DNA of 64,000 nucleotides from JAWPMT01 sp965229785 (GCA_965229785.1 CBDDJS010000001.1:1364001-1428000); one strand, 5' to 3'; positions 15,241 through 25,771 are shown, numbered from the stretch's first letter. Notes: a model not told the origin generated them from the sequence alone. Program-made: numbers and translations.

Positions 15241-18200
15241 TTATTGTTTCCTGACTCGAAGCGTTATCACTTGTTCGTCTCGTGAAACCTGGAGCAGATA
15301 CAGACCAGCCGGCATATGCGCCACATCCAGTTGATGTACTCCTGTGGCTTTTAGCAATACCTGTCCGGAAAGATTCAGTAGCTCAATCTGACTATCAGGT
15401 TGGATCCCACGGACTTCTAAAGTTTCCTGAACCGGGTTAGGGTAGATACTCACTTCTTCCAGTTGGTCCAGGTCAAATGTCTCGACCTCTTCGGCGCGAT
15501 CGGAAGTCGATCTGGCCAATGCATTGAAACTTCCACCTGTACTACAACCAGAGATCTCAACGTCATCAACGAAGATCGATCCACCTTTTCGGACGGGTCT
15601 CTTTTTCAGCCTGAAACGAGTTTCAGTAGAGAAAGGGCCAACAAGATCAACAGTAACAAAAGCACGTTCCTTGTTAATGAAATCCGTATTCACAGTCCAG
15701 CTTTGAACTTCCTCGAAAGTATCACCTCCGTCCGTTGACATTTCGAGGATAAGTCCCCCTTCATCCTTAACACCAAACGAAAGGAAGTTGAAAGAGATTG
15801 AGAGGTCTTCAAAGGTTGAAAGGTCCAGATTTGTAGTCCTTAATCTTCTTTTTACTTTCACTGAGAATTTACCGGTATTAGCCAGATATCGACTTCTCAC
15901 CAGATTTGCACTTCTTCGATTCCATCTCCACACGCCATCATTATGTTCGAAATCCGTTTCATCTACCAGGGTATCTGAGCATGGAGGTGCTGAGGTAGTA
16001 ACGCTGAGGACAGCACTTAACGAAGTATTGCCTGCATCGTCGTAGGCTTCTATCTGCACTTCGTACGTGGTGGAGGCGCTCAGATCATCAAATGAGACAG
16101 AGGTATCAGTGGTTTTGGCGAATAATACACCGTCCAGATAGACGTTGTATCCGGCAACACCTACATTGTCACTTGATGGGTCCCAATTTACATCAAAACG
16201 GGTATCGGTGACATTCGCGGAGACTAGATTCATAGGGGCAACGGGTGCCTCTACATCTGCATTAGCATCATAGAAATATACATTGTCGATGAAGGCTGTC
16301 AGGAATCCTGCTGGTCCTCCAGAAAAGATAAGTTGAGCAATGTTCTCCCTTGAGGCCAGCCCAATAAAATCGGATAGCGGGATATCGATGGATACCCATT
16401 CATTCTGGGCAGGACTATCAAATGACAATTCATATTCATTGTCATCTCCACCCCCAAAGGCGCCATCTGGTCCAAAATCCACGAGCTTAACTCGGAATAC
16501 AGTTGCATTAGGTGACCAGAGATCGAATCGGAAGTTGGTCATACTGGAGGCGTCGATTTGGTTGGATACCGTTTCGATACCTACAAAACTTAGGGTAGTG
16601 TACTTTTTCATGGCACTACCATCGATTACTACATCTTCCAGTGTTGCCACAGACCAGTCGGTTCTCCAGGTATCAACCGCAACATCATCATATACGTCAC
16701 TAAAAATCGAGATCACCTGCGAGGCTGCCTGTGTTGGGTCAGGGGCAGCTGTTGCTGGTTCAGGAGTGACCAGTGGTCCCGTATAGAAATAGATATTATC
16801 GATAAATGCCGTGAACTCACCAGCAGGATTGCCGGAGAAGATCAATTGCGCGAGGTTGGATCTATTGGTCAGGCCCGCAAAGGCTGACATAGGTATATCG
16901 AAACTAACCCATTTGCCCTGATCAGGATTTTCGTAAACAATCTCATGTTCGGTATCATCTCCACCACCAAATGTGCCATCAGCTCCAAAATCCACCCATT
17001 TAACACGAAAAGTTTCAGCATCAGGCGACCAGAAGTCGAAATGGAAATTGTCCATGCCCGATGCGTCAATTTGATTGGCGACCGTTTCAATGCCTACAAA
17101 ACTTAGGTTAGCGTACTTCTTCATAGCGCTGCCATCGATGATCACATCTTCAAAGTCAGCAACAGACCAGCTTGTTCTCCAGGTATCAACAGGTACATCC
17201 GTATATTCATCGCTGAACAGTGAAATTACGTCTGCTTGATCCTGCGCGGGAGTGGGAGCAGCGGTTTCAGGCGCAGTGAGCTCCTTGTAGAAGTAGATAT
17301 TATCAATGAATGCTGTAGCGGACCCTGCAGGCATGGCAGCGAAGATCAACTGAGCAATATTTGATGTACTGGTCAGGTTTACGAATTCTGTTAAAGGGAT
17401 ATCATAACTGTTCCATTGGCCAGGGAACGGATTGTCGTAAGTGATCTCATGTTCCGTGTCGTCTCCACCACCGAATGCGCCATCAGCTCCAAAGTCAACG
17501 AGTTTTACTCTGAATTGGGTGGCATCGGGAGTCCATAGATCAAACCTGAAGTGCGTCATGTCAGACGCATCAACTTGATTCGCTACGGTTTCAATACCAA
17601 CAAAATTTAGGTTGGTGTATCGCTTCATTCCGCTTCCATCAATCGTCACGTCTTCGAATGTCGCATCTGACCAGGAAGTTCTCCATGTATCAACCGGTAC
17701 ATCCGTATATTCATCGCTGAATAGAGAAATCACATTGGCGGCATCTTCTGTTGGCGCTGATGCTGCAAAGGCAGGTTCTGTTGGAGGAATGAACTCTTTT
17801 TGATAAACCCTGACATAATCGATCACCATGGTTCCTTCCTGCCATTCAGGTGGGATGGTTCCGGAGAAGCCGCCCATGGCCACATTTAATAACAGGTACT
17901 GAGGCTTGTTAAATGGCCAGGTTTCGTCATTTTTCACAGGAGGATTATAGACATAATAAGGAACATCATCCACCAGAAACTGGATTTCATTTTCATCCCA
18001 AATGATGGAGTAATCGTGGAATTCTGTGTCAAAATCTGGATTGTTTACCGTTCCCGTATTGACGGTCGCTCCAAAACTTGAAGGTGTATGAATTGAACCA
18101 TGAATAACCGCATTGTCGTTGCCAAAGTGTTCCATGATGTCAATTTCACCGGTAGCAGGCCAGTTGGTCGTTCCGAATTCATCGAACCAATACCCGCCAG

Positions 18201-21200
18201 GCTCATTCACATTTTGTCCAAGCATCCAGATGGCGGGCCATGTTCCTGAACCCGCAGGTAATTTTGCCCTTACATCTACGCGACCATAGGTGAAGGCAAA
18301 CTTGGAGTTAAGCCTTGCAGAAGTATAGCTTCTGGTCAATCCCTGATCGGTAAATTCCTCTCTTTTTGCGGTAATGTTAAGGAAGCCTCCTTCAACAAAT
18401 GAGTTATCTAAACGATCAGTATAATGTTGTTCTTCACCATTGAACCAGCCTCCGGGTGTTGGAATCTGCGTTTGGTGGAACCAATTTTCATTACAAACGG
18501 CACCAGATGCATCAAATTCGTCCGCCCAAACCAAAACATAATTATCACCTACCGGAACATTACCTGTCAATCCAGACTCACACGGCACCACTACGTCATT
18601 ATAGAAGTAGACATTGTCGATGAAGGCCGTAGCGGCACCATCAGGCATACCCGCGAAGATCAGCTGAGCAATGTTGGTGGTATTGGTCAAGCCAACGAAA
18701 TCTGTTAGAGGAATGTCATAACTGATCCATTGTCCTTGTGCAGGGTTTTCACAAGCGATTTCATGCTCAGTTTCATCTCCTGTACCAAAGGCACCATCAG
18801 CACCGAAATCGACGAGTTTCACACGGAATTGCGTCGCGTTAGGTGTCCACAGATCAAAGTGGAAGTGACTCATTCCGGAAGCATCGATCTGATTGGCTAC
18901 CGTTTCGATTCCCACGAAAGTGAGGTTGGTGTATTTTTTCATGGCGCTGCCATCAATCACGACATCCTCGAAATCGGCAGCGGACCAACTGGTTCTCCAT
19001 GTGTCGACGGGAACATCGGTGTAGCTGTCGCTAAATAAAGAGATCACCTCTGCCGGGTCCTGGGTTGGTACCGGAGCAGCAACGGTAGGTGCATCCGCGG
19101 GAGCAGGCGCATCATTATAGAAATAGACATTGTCGATGAAGGCCGTAGCGGCACCATCAGGCATACCCGCGAAGATCAGCTGAGCAATATTGGTGGTATT
19201 GGTCAAGCTAACGAAATCTGCAAGGGGAATGTCATAACTGATCCATTGTCCTTGTGCAGGATTTTCATAAGCGATTTCATGCTCAGTTTCATCTCCGGTA
19301 CCAAAGGCACCATCAGCACCGAAATCGACGAGTTTCACACGGAATTGCGTCGCATTAGGTGTCCACAGATCAAAGTGGAAGTGACTCATTCCGGAAGCAT
19401 CGATCTGATTGGCTACTGTTTCGATTCCCACGAAAGTGAGGTTAGTGTATTTTTTCATGGCGCTGCCATCAATCACGACATCCTCGAAATCGGCAGCGGA
19501 CCAACTGGTTCTCCATGTATCGACGGGAACATCGGTGTAGCTTTCGCTAAATAAAGAGATCACCTCTGCCGGGTCCTGGGTTGGTGCCAGAGCAGCAACG
19601 GTAGGTGCATCCGCGGGAGCAGGCGCATCATTATAGAAATAGACATTGTCGATGAAGGCCGTAGCGGCACCATCAGGCATACCCGCGAAGATCAGCTGAG
19701 CAATGTTGGTGGTATTGGTCAAGCCAACGAAATCTGTTAGAGGAATGTCATAACTGATCCATTGTCCTTGTGCAGGGTTTTCATAAGTGATTTCATGCTC
19801 AGTTTCATCTCCTGTACCAAAGGCACCATCAGCACCGAAATCGACGAGTTTCACACGGAATTGCGTCGCATTAGGTGTCCACAGATCAAAGTGGAAGTGA
19901 CTCATTCCGGAAGCGTCGATTTGATTGGCTACTGTTTCGATTCCCACGAAAGTGAGGTTAGTATATTTTTTCATGGCGCTGCCATCGATCACGACATCCT
20001 CGAAATCGGCAGCGGACCAACTGGTTCTCCATGTATCGACGGGAACATCGGTGTAGCTTTCGCTAAATAAAGAGATCACCTCTGCCGGGTCCTGGGTTGG
20101 TGCCGGAGCAGCAACGGTAGGTGCATCCGCGGGAGCAGGCGCATCATTATAAAAATAGACATTGTCGATAAATGCCGTGAACAATCCGGCGGGAGCCCCG
20201 GAAAAGATCAATTGAGCCAGGTTAGCAGCGGATCCAAGCCCCGTGAAATCAGCGATAGGTATGTCGAAACTGACCCATTGCCCCTGAGACGGGCTGTCAT
20301 AGGCAATTTCATGTTCAGTATCGTCTCCACCGCCAAAAGCACCATCAGCTCCGAAATCTACCCACTTAATCCGAAAGGTTGTGGCATCAGGTGTCCAAAG
20401 GTCAAAGTGAAAATGACTCATGCCTGTAGCATCAATCTGATTAGTCACTGTTTCAATGCCTACAAAACTCAAGTTGGTGTACTTCTTCATGGCACTACCA
20501 TCGATGATCACGTCTTCCAGTGCCGCCGAAGACCAATCCGTTCTCCAGGTATCGACAGGTACATCTGAGTACGCCTCACTGAACATGGAGATGACATCTG
20601 CAGCATCCTGGGTAGGAGTGGGGGCAGCCACTGTAGGTTCGGGCGTGGATACACTTCCCGAATAGAAGTATACGTTATCAATGAAAGCTGAAAATTCTCC
20701 AGCTGGATTTCCTGAGAATATCAATTGCGCCAAATTGGATCGTCCACCCAATCCTGCAAAAGCTGACATGGGGATATCAAAACTGACCCATTCTCCCAGA
20801 TCAGGGTTTTCATAGGCAATTTCATGTTCAGTATCGTCTCCACCGCCAAAAGCACCATCAGCTCCAAAATCTACCCATTTTACACGGAAGGTTGTAGCGT
20901 CAGGCGTCCAGAGGTCGAAATGGAAGTTATCCATTCCCGATGCATCGATTGGATTGGCCACAGCTTCTATCCCGACAAAGCTCAGATTGGTGTATTTCTT
21001 TACGGCACTTCCTGCCAGGGTAACATCTTCGAAATCCGCATCTGACCAAACAGTACGCCAGGTGTCAACAACCACATCTGAATAAGCATCACTAAACATA
21101 GAAACAACGTCACCTGCGGCCTGGGTAGGCGTAGGTGCCGCGTTTTCAGGTTCAGTTACATCCCTGTAGAAATAGAGGTTATCGATAAAGGTTGTTGCGG

Positions 21201-22557
21201 AGCCGGCAGGCATTCCTGCAAAGATCAATTGTGCAATGTTGTTGGTAGACGTTAAGCCCGTAAAGTCACTCAATGGAATATCATAGCTATTCCATTGGGC
21301 AATGGCGGGAGTCTCATAGGTCAACTCGTGTTCGGTATCATCACCACCACCAAATGCTCCGTCTGCTCCGAAATCTACCAGTTTTACTCGGAATTGCGTG
21401 GCGTCGGGTGTCCACATGTCGAAGTGGAAATTGGTCATGTTACTGGCATCGATTTGATTACTCACTGTTTCAATACCTACAAAATTCAGGTTACTGTACT
21501 TTTTGACATTGCCGCCATCAATGATGACATCCTCAAATGAGGCATCGGACCAACCGGTTCTCCAGGTATCCACCGGTACATCGGTGTAGCTATCACTAAA
21601 GAGAGAAATGACATTAGCTTCATTTTGTATGGGCTCCTCTGCGGCAACAGCCGGTTCAGCCGGCGGAACGAATTCCTTTTGATAAACCCGCACGTAATCA
21701 ATGACCATGGAAGCTTCATTGAAGCTGGCAGGTATAGAACCTCCGATTCCGCCCATCGCAAAATTCAACAGTAAATATTGAGGTTCGTCAAAAACCCAAG
21801 TGTCGCTGTTTTGGACCGATGGATTGTAGGTATAATAAGGAACATCATCCACCAGGAATTGAATTTGATCCTGATCCCAGATAATAGAGTAATCGTGAAA
21901 TGCCGAGGCATAATCAGGGTTGCTCACGGTGCCGGTATTCACTGTAGCACCAAAACTGGATGGAGTATGAATGGATCCGTGAATTACAGCATCCTGACCA
22001 CCGAAGTGTTCCATAATGTCGATTTCTCCACAGGCTGGCCAGGTGACATTACCGAATTGGTCATTCCAGAACCCACCGGCTTCATTGACATTTCGGCCCA
22101 ACATCCAGATCGCCGGCCATGTCCCTAAGCCTCCGTCGAACCTGGCCCGTACGTCAACACGGCCATAAGTAAAGGCAAACTTAGCATTAAGACGGGCAGA
22201 TGTGTAATCTCTGCTTAGCCCCTGATCTACGAATGTTTCACGTTTGGCGACGATGTTGAGGAAACCTCCTGAAACATAGGAATTGTCTGTTCTATCAGTA
22301 TAGTGTTGCTCTTCACCGTTAAACCACCCTCCGGGTGTTGGAATTTGTGTTTGATGGAACCAGTTCTCTGAACACACAGGACCATCAACATCGAATTCAT
22401 CGGCCCAGACGAGCACATAATCACTACCGGGAACGTTACCGGTTTCTCCTGAACTACAGGTTGTGGTTTGTCCAAAAGTATTCTGGAAACCAAGGCAGAA
22501 AAAGAGCAAAGCCACCCAGGGGACCAGTCTTCTACGCCAAAATCTTACATCTTTCAT
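15241..22557 (-). CDS. Giant secreted multi-modular GH16 beta-glucanase with two catalytic domains and T9SS sorting domain
   Basis: 2438 residues. A signal peptide (hydrophobic WVALLFFCLGF, cleavage near 29) is followed by a first GH16 domain at about 31-295 with the catalytic motif GEIDIMEHFG (Glu178, Glu183). Six modules of about 170 residues follow to ~1320, then a second GH16 domain at about 1322-1583 with the same motif near 1470, three more modules to ~2120, a fibronectin-III domain, a jelly-roll-like domain and a C-terminal T9SS type-A sorting domain (SIYPNPVQETLEV...). The modules end in FIDNVYFY and carry a DGAFGGGDD loop, like carbohydrate-binding jelly rolls. The catalytic sequence (NGEEQHYTDR, EIDIME) fits endo-beta-1,3-glucanase (laminarinase). 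The product should be cell-surface or secreted through T9SS. Modules 4-6 are nearly identical at DNA level. Confidence 0.92.
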   Translation of the reverse strand: MKDVRFWRRRLVPWVALLFFCLGFQNTFGQTTTCSSGETGNVPGSDYVLVWADEFDVDGPVCSENWFHQTQIPTPGGWFNGEEQHYTDRTDNSYVSGGFLNIVAKRETFVDQGLSRDYTSARLNAKFAFTYGRVDVRARFDGGLGTWPAIWMLGRNVNEAGGFWNDQFGNVTWPACGEIDIMEHFGGQDAVIHGSIHTPSSFGATVNTGTVSNPDYASAFHDYSIIWDQDQIQFLVDDVPYYTYNPSVQNSDTWVFDEPQYLLLNFAMGGIGGSIPASFNEASMVIDYVRVYQKEFVPPAEPAVAAEEPIQNEANVISLFSDSYTDVPVDTWRTGWSDASFEDVIIDGGNVKKYSNLNFVGIETVSNQIDASNMTNFHFDMWTPDATQFRVKLVDFGADGAFGGGDDTEHELTYETPAIAQWNSYDIPLSDFTGLTSTNNIAQLIFAGMPAGSATTFIDNLYFYRDVTEPENAAPTPTQAAGDVVSMFSDAYSDVVVDTWRTVWSDADFEDVTLAGSAVKKYTNLSFVGIEAVANPIDASGMDNFHFDLWTPDATTFRVKWVDFGADGAFGGGDDTEHEIAYENPDLGEWVSFDIPMSAFAGLGGRSNLAQLIFSGNPAGEFSAFIDNVYFYSGSVSTPEPTVAAPTPTQDAADVISMFSEAYSDVPVDTWRTDWSSAALEDVIIDGSAMKKYTNLSFVGIETVTNQIDATGMSHFHFDLWTPDATTFRIKWVDFGADGAFGGGDDTEHEIAYDSPSQGQWVSFDIPIADFTGLGSAANLAQLIFSGAPAGLFTAFIDNVYFYNDAPAPADAPTVAAPAPTQDPAEVISLFSESYTDVPVDTWRTSWSAADFEDVVIDGSAMKKYTNLTFVGIETVANQIDASGMSHFHFDLWTPNATQFRVKLVDFGADGAFGTGDETEHEITYENPAQGQWISYDIPLTDFVGLTNTTNIAQLIFAGMPDGAATAFIDNVYFYNDAPAPADAPTVAALAPTQDPAEVISLFSESYTDVPVDTWRTSWSAADFEDVVIDGSAMKKYTNLTFVGIETVANQIDASGMSHFHFDLWTPNATQFRVKLVDFGADGAFGTGDETEHEIAYENPAQGQWISYDIPLADFVSLTNTTNIAQLIFAGMPDGAATAFIDNVYFYNDAPAPADAPTVAAPVPTQDPAEVISLFSDSYTDVPVDTWRTSWSAADFEDVVIDGSAMKKYTNLTFVGIETVANQIDASGMSHFHFDLWTPNATQFRVKLVDFGADGAFGTGDETEHEIACENPAQGQWISYDIPLTDFVGLTNTTNIAQLIFAGMPDGAATAFIDNVYFYNDVVVPCESGLTGNVPVGDNYVLVWADEFDASGAVCNENWFHQTQIPTPGGWFNGEEQHYTDRLDNSFVEGGFLNITAKREEFTDQGLTRSYTSARLNSKFAFTYGRVDVRAKLPAGSGTWPAIWMLGQNVNEPGGYWFDEFGTTNWPATGEIDIMEHFGNDNAVIHGSIHTPSSFGATVNTGTVNNPDFDTEFHDYSIIWDENEIQFLVDDVPYYVYNPPVKNDETWPFNKPQYLLLNVAMGGFSGTIPPEWQEGTMVIDYVRVYQKEFIPPTEPAFAASAPTEDAANVISLFSDEYTDVPVDTWRTSWSDATFEDVTIDGSGMKRYTNLNFVGIETVANQVDASDMTHFRFDLWTPDATQFRVKLVDFGADGAFGGGDDTEHEITYDNPFPGQWNSYDIPLTEFVNLTSTSNIAQLIFAAMPAGSATAFIDNIYFYKELTAPETAAPTPAQDQADVISLFSDEYTDVPVDTWRTSWSVADFEDVIIDGSAMKKYANLSFVGIETVANQIDASGMDNFHFDFWSPDAETFRVKWVDFGADGTFGGGDDTEHEIVYENPDQGKWVSFDIPMSAFAGLTNRSNLAQLIFSGNPAGEFTAFIDNIYFYTGPLVTPEPATAAPDPTQAASQVISIFSDVYDDVAVDTWRTDWSVATLEDVVIDGSAMKKYTTLSFVGIETVSNQIDASSMTNFRFDLWSPNATVFRVKLVDFGPDGAFGGGDDNEYELSFDSPAQNEWVSIDIPLSDFIGLASRENIAQLIFSGGPAGFLTAFIDNVYFYDANADVEAPVAPMNLVSANVTDTRFDVNWDPSSDNVGVAGYNVYLDGVLFAKTTDTSVSFDDLSASTTYEVQIEAYDDAGNTSLSAVLSVTTSAPPCSDTLVDETDFEHNDGVWRWNRRSANLVRSRYLANTGKFSVKVKRRLRTTNLDLSTFEDLSISFNFLSFGVKDEGGLILEMSTDGGDTFEEVQSWTVNTDFINKERAFVTVDLVGPFSTETRFRLKKRPVRKGGSIFVDDVEISGCSTGGSFNALARSTSDRAEEVETFDLDQLEEVSIYPNPVQETLEVRGIQPDSQIELLNLSGQVLLKATGVHQLDVAHMPAGLYLLQVSRDEQVITLRVRKQ
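18597..20144 (-). repeat. Three tandem 516-bp near-identical coding repeats
   Basis: Units at 18597-19112, 19113-19628 and 19629-20144 repeat with a period of exactly 516 bases (172 codons) and differ at only a few bases each. They encode modules 4-6 between the two GH16 domains. The other six modules of the same protein have clearly diverged, so these three are recent duplications or have been homogenised by recombination. Confidence 0.9.
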
Positions 22558-23090
22558 TTCTGGTTTGATTTGGTTAAATAGATTTAGAAAGTATCTCGAA
22601 GGTCATGTCACATTTTTCTGATGCTGATTCATCATTACACATACACAGTTCCGTTACATTACTTCGAGTTTACAAATTGGATTATAGAATTGCTTTTTCC
22701 AATTTTCCACATACATCACGACTACATCTTTAGCGGTTGCGTACCACAACAATAGTACAACACCTGATTTTTTAACTATTTGATTATAAGTAATATATGT
22801 GTTATTTTCGTGAGAAAATGCCACGTTGAAAAGAACGGAATTACTGCAATTAATTTCGAAAAACCAATCCTAGTTGATGATCCCAAAATAGGATTTTACA
22901 CAGAAGAATAATTCAATATCATATAGAAATGATTCAATTAATTTAGGGGTTATGATGGCAGGAAAATAGTTTGATCGGGAGGTATAAATTCTCACCATTA
23001 TCGTTCTCGAATAAAATGTGAGTAGTGACGATAATGAATGAATTTGTGTACGGAGATTGATTAAATTCGCATCATAATCCCTACGAAGAC
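22558..23090. other. Divergent intergenic region between GH16 gene and thyA
   Basis: About 530 AT-rich bases without a convincing frame. It must hold the promoters of both flanking genes. I see no full TAnnTTTG box for either; TGAATTTG at 23039-23046, one mismatch from consensus, could serve thyA but lacks a -33 TTG. A 9-base inverted repeat lies next to it. Confidence 0.5.
22996..23036. promoter_or_regulatory. Inverted repeat upstream of thyA
   Basis: Perfect 9-base arms CATTATCGT and ACGATAATG are separated by 23 bases, ending about 55 bases before the thyA start. This could be an operator or a chance dyad in AT-rich DNA. Confidence 0.3.
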
Positions 23091-23882
23091 ATGAAGCAAT
23101 ATCTTGATTTGATGCAGCATATTTTGGAAAATGGTGTAGATAAAAGCGATCGCACCGGTACCGGTACCCGAAGTGTGTTTGGTTATCAAATGAGATTTGA
23201 CCTTTCGGAAGGCTTTCCTCTTGTAACTACTAAAAAAGTCCATACCCGTTCCATCTTTCACGAATTGCTTTGGTTTCTTAAAGGCGATCAAAACATTAAG
23301 TACCTGAAAGATAATGGCGTTTCGATCTGGGACGAATGGGCTGATGCGGAAGGAAACCTGGGTCCGGTTTATGGAGTACAATGGCGAAGTTGGCCTACAC
23401 CCAATGGAAATGTAGATCAAATCACTCAACTCATTGATCAAATCAAAAGAAATCCAGATTCTCGCAGGCATATCGTGAGCGCATGGAATGTGGCTGATGT
23501 AGAGGAAATGGCATTGCCTCCCTGTCATACGATGTTTCAGTTTTACGTTGCAGAGGGCAAGTTAAGCTGTCAATTGTACCAACGAAGTGCAGATGTCTTT
23601 CTCGGCGTGCCCTTTAACATAGCCTCCTATGCGTTGTTAACCTTGATGATCGCACAGGTTTGCGACCTGGAGCCAGGAGATTTTGTTCATACACTTGGTG
23701 ATGCGCACCTGTATAGTAATCATTTTGACCAGGCTAAACTGCAATTATCCCGGGATACCCGTCCGTTGCCTCAGCTGAAATTGAATCCTGAGGTAAAGGA
23801 CATCTTTGCCTTTAAATATGAGGACATTGTGGTTGAAGGGTATGATCCCCATCCACACATCAAAGCAGCGGTAGCTGTTTGA
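23091..23882 (+). CDS. thyA: Thymidylate synthase
   Basis: 263 residues, the length of E. coli ThyA (264). It makes dTMP from dUMP with methylenetetrahydrofolate in the cytoplasm. Arg21 in the DRTGTGT loop, the catalytic Cys145 in LPPCHTMFQFYV, the phosphate-binding RR pair near 125-126 and the QRSADVFLGVPFNIASYA segment are all intact. The usual folA partner does not follow; the next gene is an unrelated surface protein. Confidence 0.97.
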   Translation: MKQYLDLMQHILENGVDKSDRTGTGTRSVFGYQMRFDLSEGFPLVTTKKVHTRSIFHELLWFLKGDQNIKYLKDNGVSIWDEWADAEGNLGPVYGVQWRSWPTPNGNVDQITQLIDQIKRNPDSRRHIVSAWNVADVEEMALPPCHTMFQFYVAEGKLSCQLYQRSADVFLGVPFNIASYALLTLMIAQVCDLEPGDFVHTLGDAHLYSNHFDQAKLQLSRDTRPLPQLKLNPEVKDIFAFKYEDIVVEGYDPHPHIKAAVAV

Positions 23883-23982
23883 GTTTTCGCTGAGGATTCT
23901 TATTGCCTGAACGCGGCTTCTACCAGGGAAATCATTAATATTGTTTAGAACAATTCTTCTCAACAATTAAAAAGTTTTCAAA

Positions 23983-25122
23983 ATGACTTTAAGAATCAGT
24001 GTATTCCTGTTTTTACTATGCCTTGTTTTCTCGATCCGCGCACAACAAGCACCTCCAATTCCTGGTTTAGTTGGTTATTGGCCTCTAGGCGAAAATGGAA
24101 ATGATACCAGTGGTGGTGGGCGAAATGGTACTGTTTTCGAGGCCAGTCCAGCTACTGATCGCCATAATAACCCTGCAGGAGCCTACCAGTTCGACGGAAC
24201 CAATGATCGAATTACGCTTTCATCAGATATCGTCTTAAATCTGGAGCAAGGCTTTACCATTTCCACATGGCATAAAATTGAAACAGGTGCGAAAACATCC
24301 TGGAGTGCCTATATCGGTAAAACCCTATCCGAAGGCGGACAAATGATGTTCCATTCAGGAGGGAGTGTGACTTACTATCAGGATTTCAATGATCCAACCT
24401 ACTATATCTGGGCAAGTGGTGTGAATTTGGGTGATGAAATTCCTTATGATGAGTGGTTTCATCTCTCGATTGTAGTACATAAAACCGGAACAGACTATGT
24501 TAATGTTAAGATCTATGTGAATGGTGAGTTTAAGAAACAGCATGATATGTTGGAAACACCAGATCACGACATTTTTACGGTACGGTACCTGGGTAGAGTA
24601 CAAAATCGATATTATGAAGGTATGTTGGATGATGTGGCTGTGTTTGATCAAGCACTTGGGAGTAGCCAAATTCGGGATTTATACCATTATGATCCGTCAA
24701 ATGCTACCTGGCTTACTAACAGCAACGGGCTTTATATTAATTCCGGGAACGTCGCTATCGGCACATCGGATACCCGAGTAGATGGCACTACCTATAAACT
24801 AGCGGTGGATGGCAGTATCTCTGCTAAGGAAATTACCATAACTGCCGAAAATTGGCCGGATTATGTTTTTGCGACAGATTACCACCTGGAAACTCTGGAA
24901 GAAATTGAAGCCTTTATCAAGGCCAATCATCATTTACCTGGTGTTCCTTCCTCCTCGGAAGTGGATGCCCGGGGTGCTCAATTAGGGGAAATGAACACCA
25001 TTTTGTTGAGAAAGATTGAAGAGCTTACCCTTCATATGATCGAGATGAACAAAGAAGTAGGTGCACTCAAGGCTGCTAATGATGCCCTGAAGCAAGAAAT
25101 CGATAAGATTAAGAAAGAGTAA
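23983..25122 (+). CDS. Secreted LamG-domain protein with C-terminal coiled coil
   Basis: 379 residues with a signal peptide (MTLRISVFLFLLCLVFSIRA, then QQ). Residues about 28-230 are a concanavalin/LamG-type beta sandwich (LVGYWPLGENGNDTSG, AYQFDGTNDRITL, FTISTWHKIETG, MLDDVAVFDQALGSSQI). Residues about 290-335 carry the bacteroidotal fibre-tip motif WPDYVF...YHLETLEEIEAFI, HHLPGVPS, LGEMN, and the last ~50 residues are a coiled coil. Proteins of this build are surface or adhesin-like fibres related to S74-type tail-spike ends. The exact ligand is unknown. The next gene converges with only 3 bases between stops. Confidence 0.8.
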   Translation: MTLRISVFLFLLCLVFSIRAQQAPPIPGLVGYWPLGENGNDTSGGGRNGTVFEASPATDRHNNPAGAYQFDGTNDRITLSSDIVLNLEQGFTISTWHKIETGAKTSWSAYIGKTLSEGGQMMFHSGGSVTYYQDFNDPTYYIWASGVNLGDEIPYDEWFHLSIVVHKTGTDYVNVKIYVNGEFKKQHDMLETPDHDIFTVRYLGRVQNRYYEGMLDDVAVFDQALGSSQIRDLYHYDPSNATWLTNSNGLYINSGNVAIGTSDTRVDGTTYKLAVDGSISAKEITITAENWPDYVFATDYHLETLEEIEAFIKANHHLPGVPSSSEVDARGAQLGEMNTILLRKIEELTLHMIEMNKEVGALKAANDALKQEIDKIKKE

Positions 25123-25125
25123 AAT

Positions 25126-25563
25126 TCAAAGGTCTTTTTTTATGATATCAAGGGCTTGAGCAATGTTTTCTACATCATAGCCATGTAAGCCTCTATCTCC
25201 GTCATATAATTCTGCGGTTTTGGCAGCTGAAAATTTGCCGATACCAGAATTAGGAAGAACCACAAATAATCGTTTGACTCCATTCCTTTCTAATTCTCCT
25301 TTAGCTGTATTTTCTCTGAATTCCTGAATGGCCGGTGGAAATACACTCCGGGCCTGACTGGTATCAATGATCCAGTTTTTTACGCCGTTTTTAGGCGCGA
25401 AATCAGTGATCCCAATATCAAAGACTGTGGATTTCCAATCTTCCAGTGAAACGAACAAAGATGCGGTCCAGGTATCGACGATGGTATCTATTTCAGGAAA
25501 ATGATGTCCAACCATTTTCCCGGGGATTTGATAGATCTCCTTTTTCTTGAGGTGATTTAGCAT
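25126..25563 (-). CDS. Unknown protein, paralogue 1 of a tandem pair
   Basis: 145 residues, cytoplasmic by appearance, not recognised. It shares most positions with the neighbouring 143-residue protein, including DTIVDTWTASLFVSLEDWK, VKNWIIDTSQARSVFPPA, GIGKFSAAKTAELYDG and a C-terminal VENIAQALDIIKK. The alternation of strands and helices (NWIIDTS, RLFVVLP) resembles small STAS/SpoIIAA-like folds; this is a guess. Each copy has its own start, with about 210 bases of non-coding DNA between. Confidence 0.65.
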   Translation of the reverse strand: MLNHLKKKEIYQIPGKMVGHHFPEIDTIVDTWTASLFVSLEDWKSTVFDIGITDFAPKNGVKNWIIDTSQARSVFPPAIQEFRENTAKGELERNGVKRLFVVLPNSGIGKFSAAKTAELYDGDRGLHGYDVENIAQALDIIKKDL

Positions 25564-25771
25564 GAATTACAGGTCAACTAGGTTAAGGGTAGTATTCGTG
25601 AATCTACAGTAATTGTACGTAAAATGTATTGATTTCGAGACTGAATGGGAATATTTATTTGTAAATGGGTGTATGTACATTGGTTGTGTTATCCGTCTGA
25701 TAATCAGGAGGTAATTTCTTGTGTCGATGTGACGAACAAAGCCTGATCCTGGCAAATCGGGTGAATCGTCA

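Noticed and set aside
18730..20070. Three similar 102-codon plus-strand frames at 516-base intervals
   Set aside because: They are antisense shadows of the duplicated GH16 modules; the minus-strand frame has clear domains and the repeats explain the recurrence.
18597..20144. CRISPR-like or IS-like repeat array
   Set aside because: Units are 516 bases, contiguous, in frame and protein-coding; no spacers, no transposase or terminal inverted repeats.
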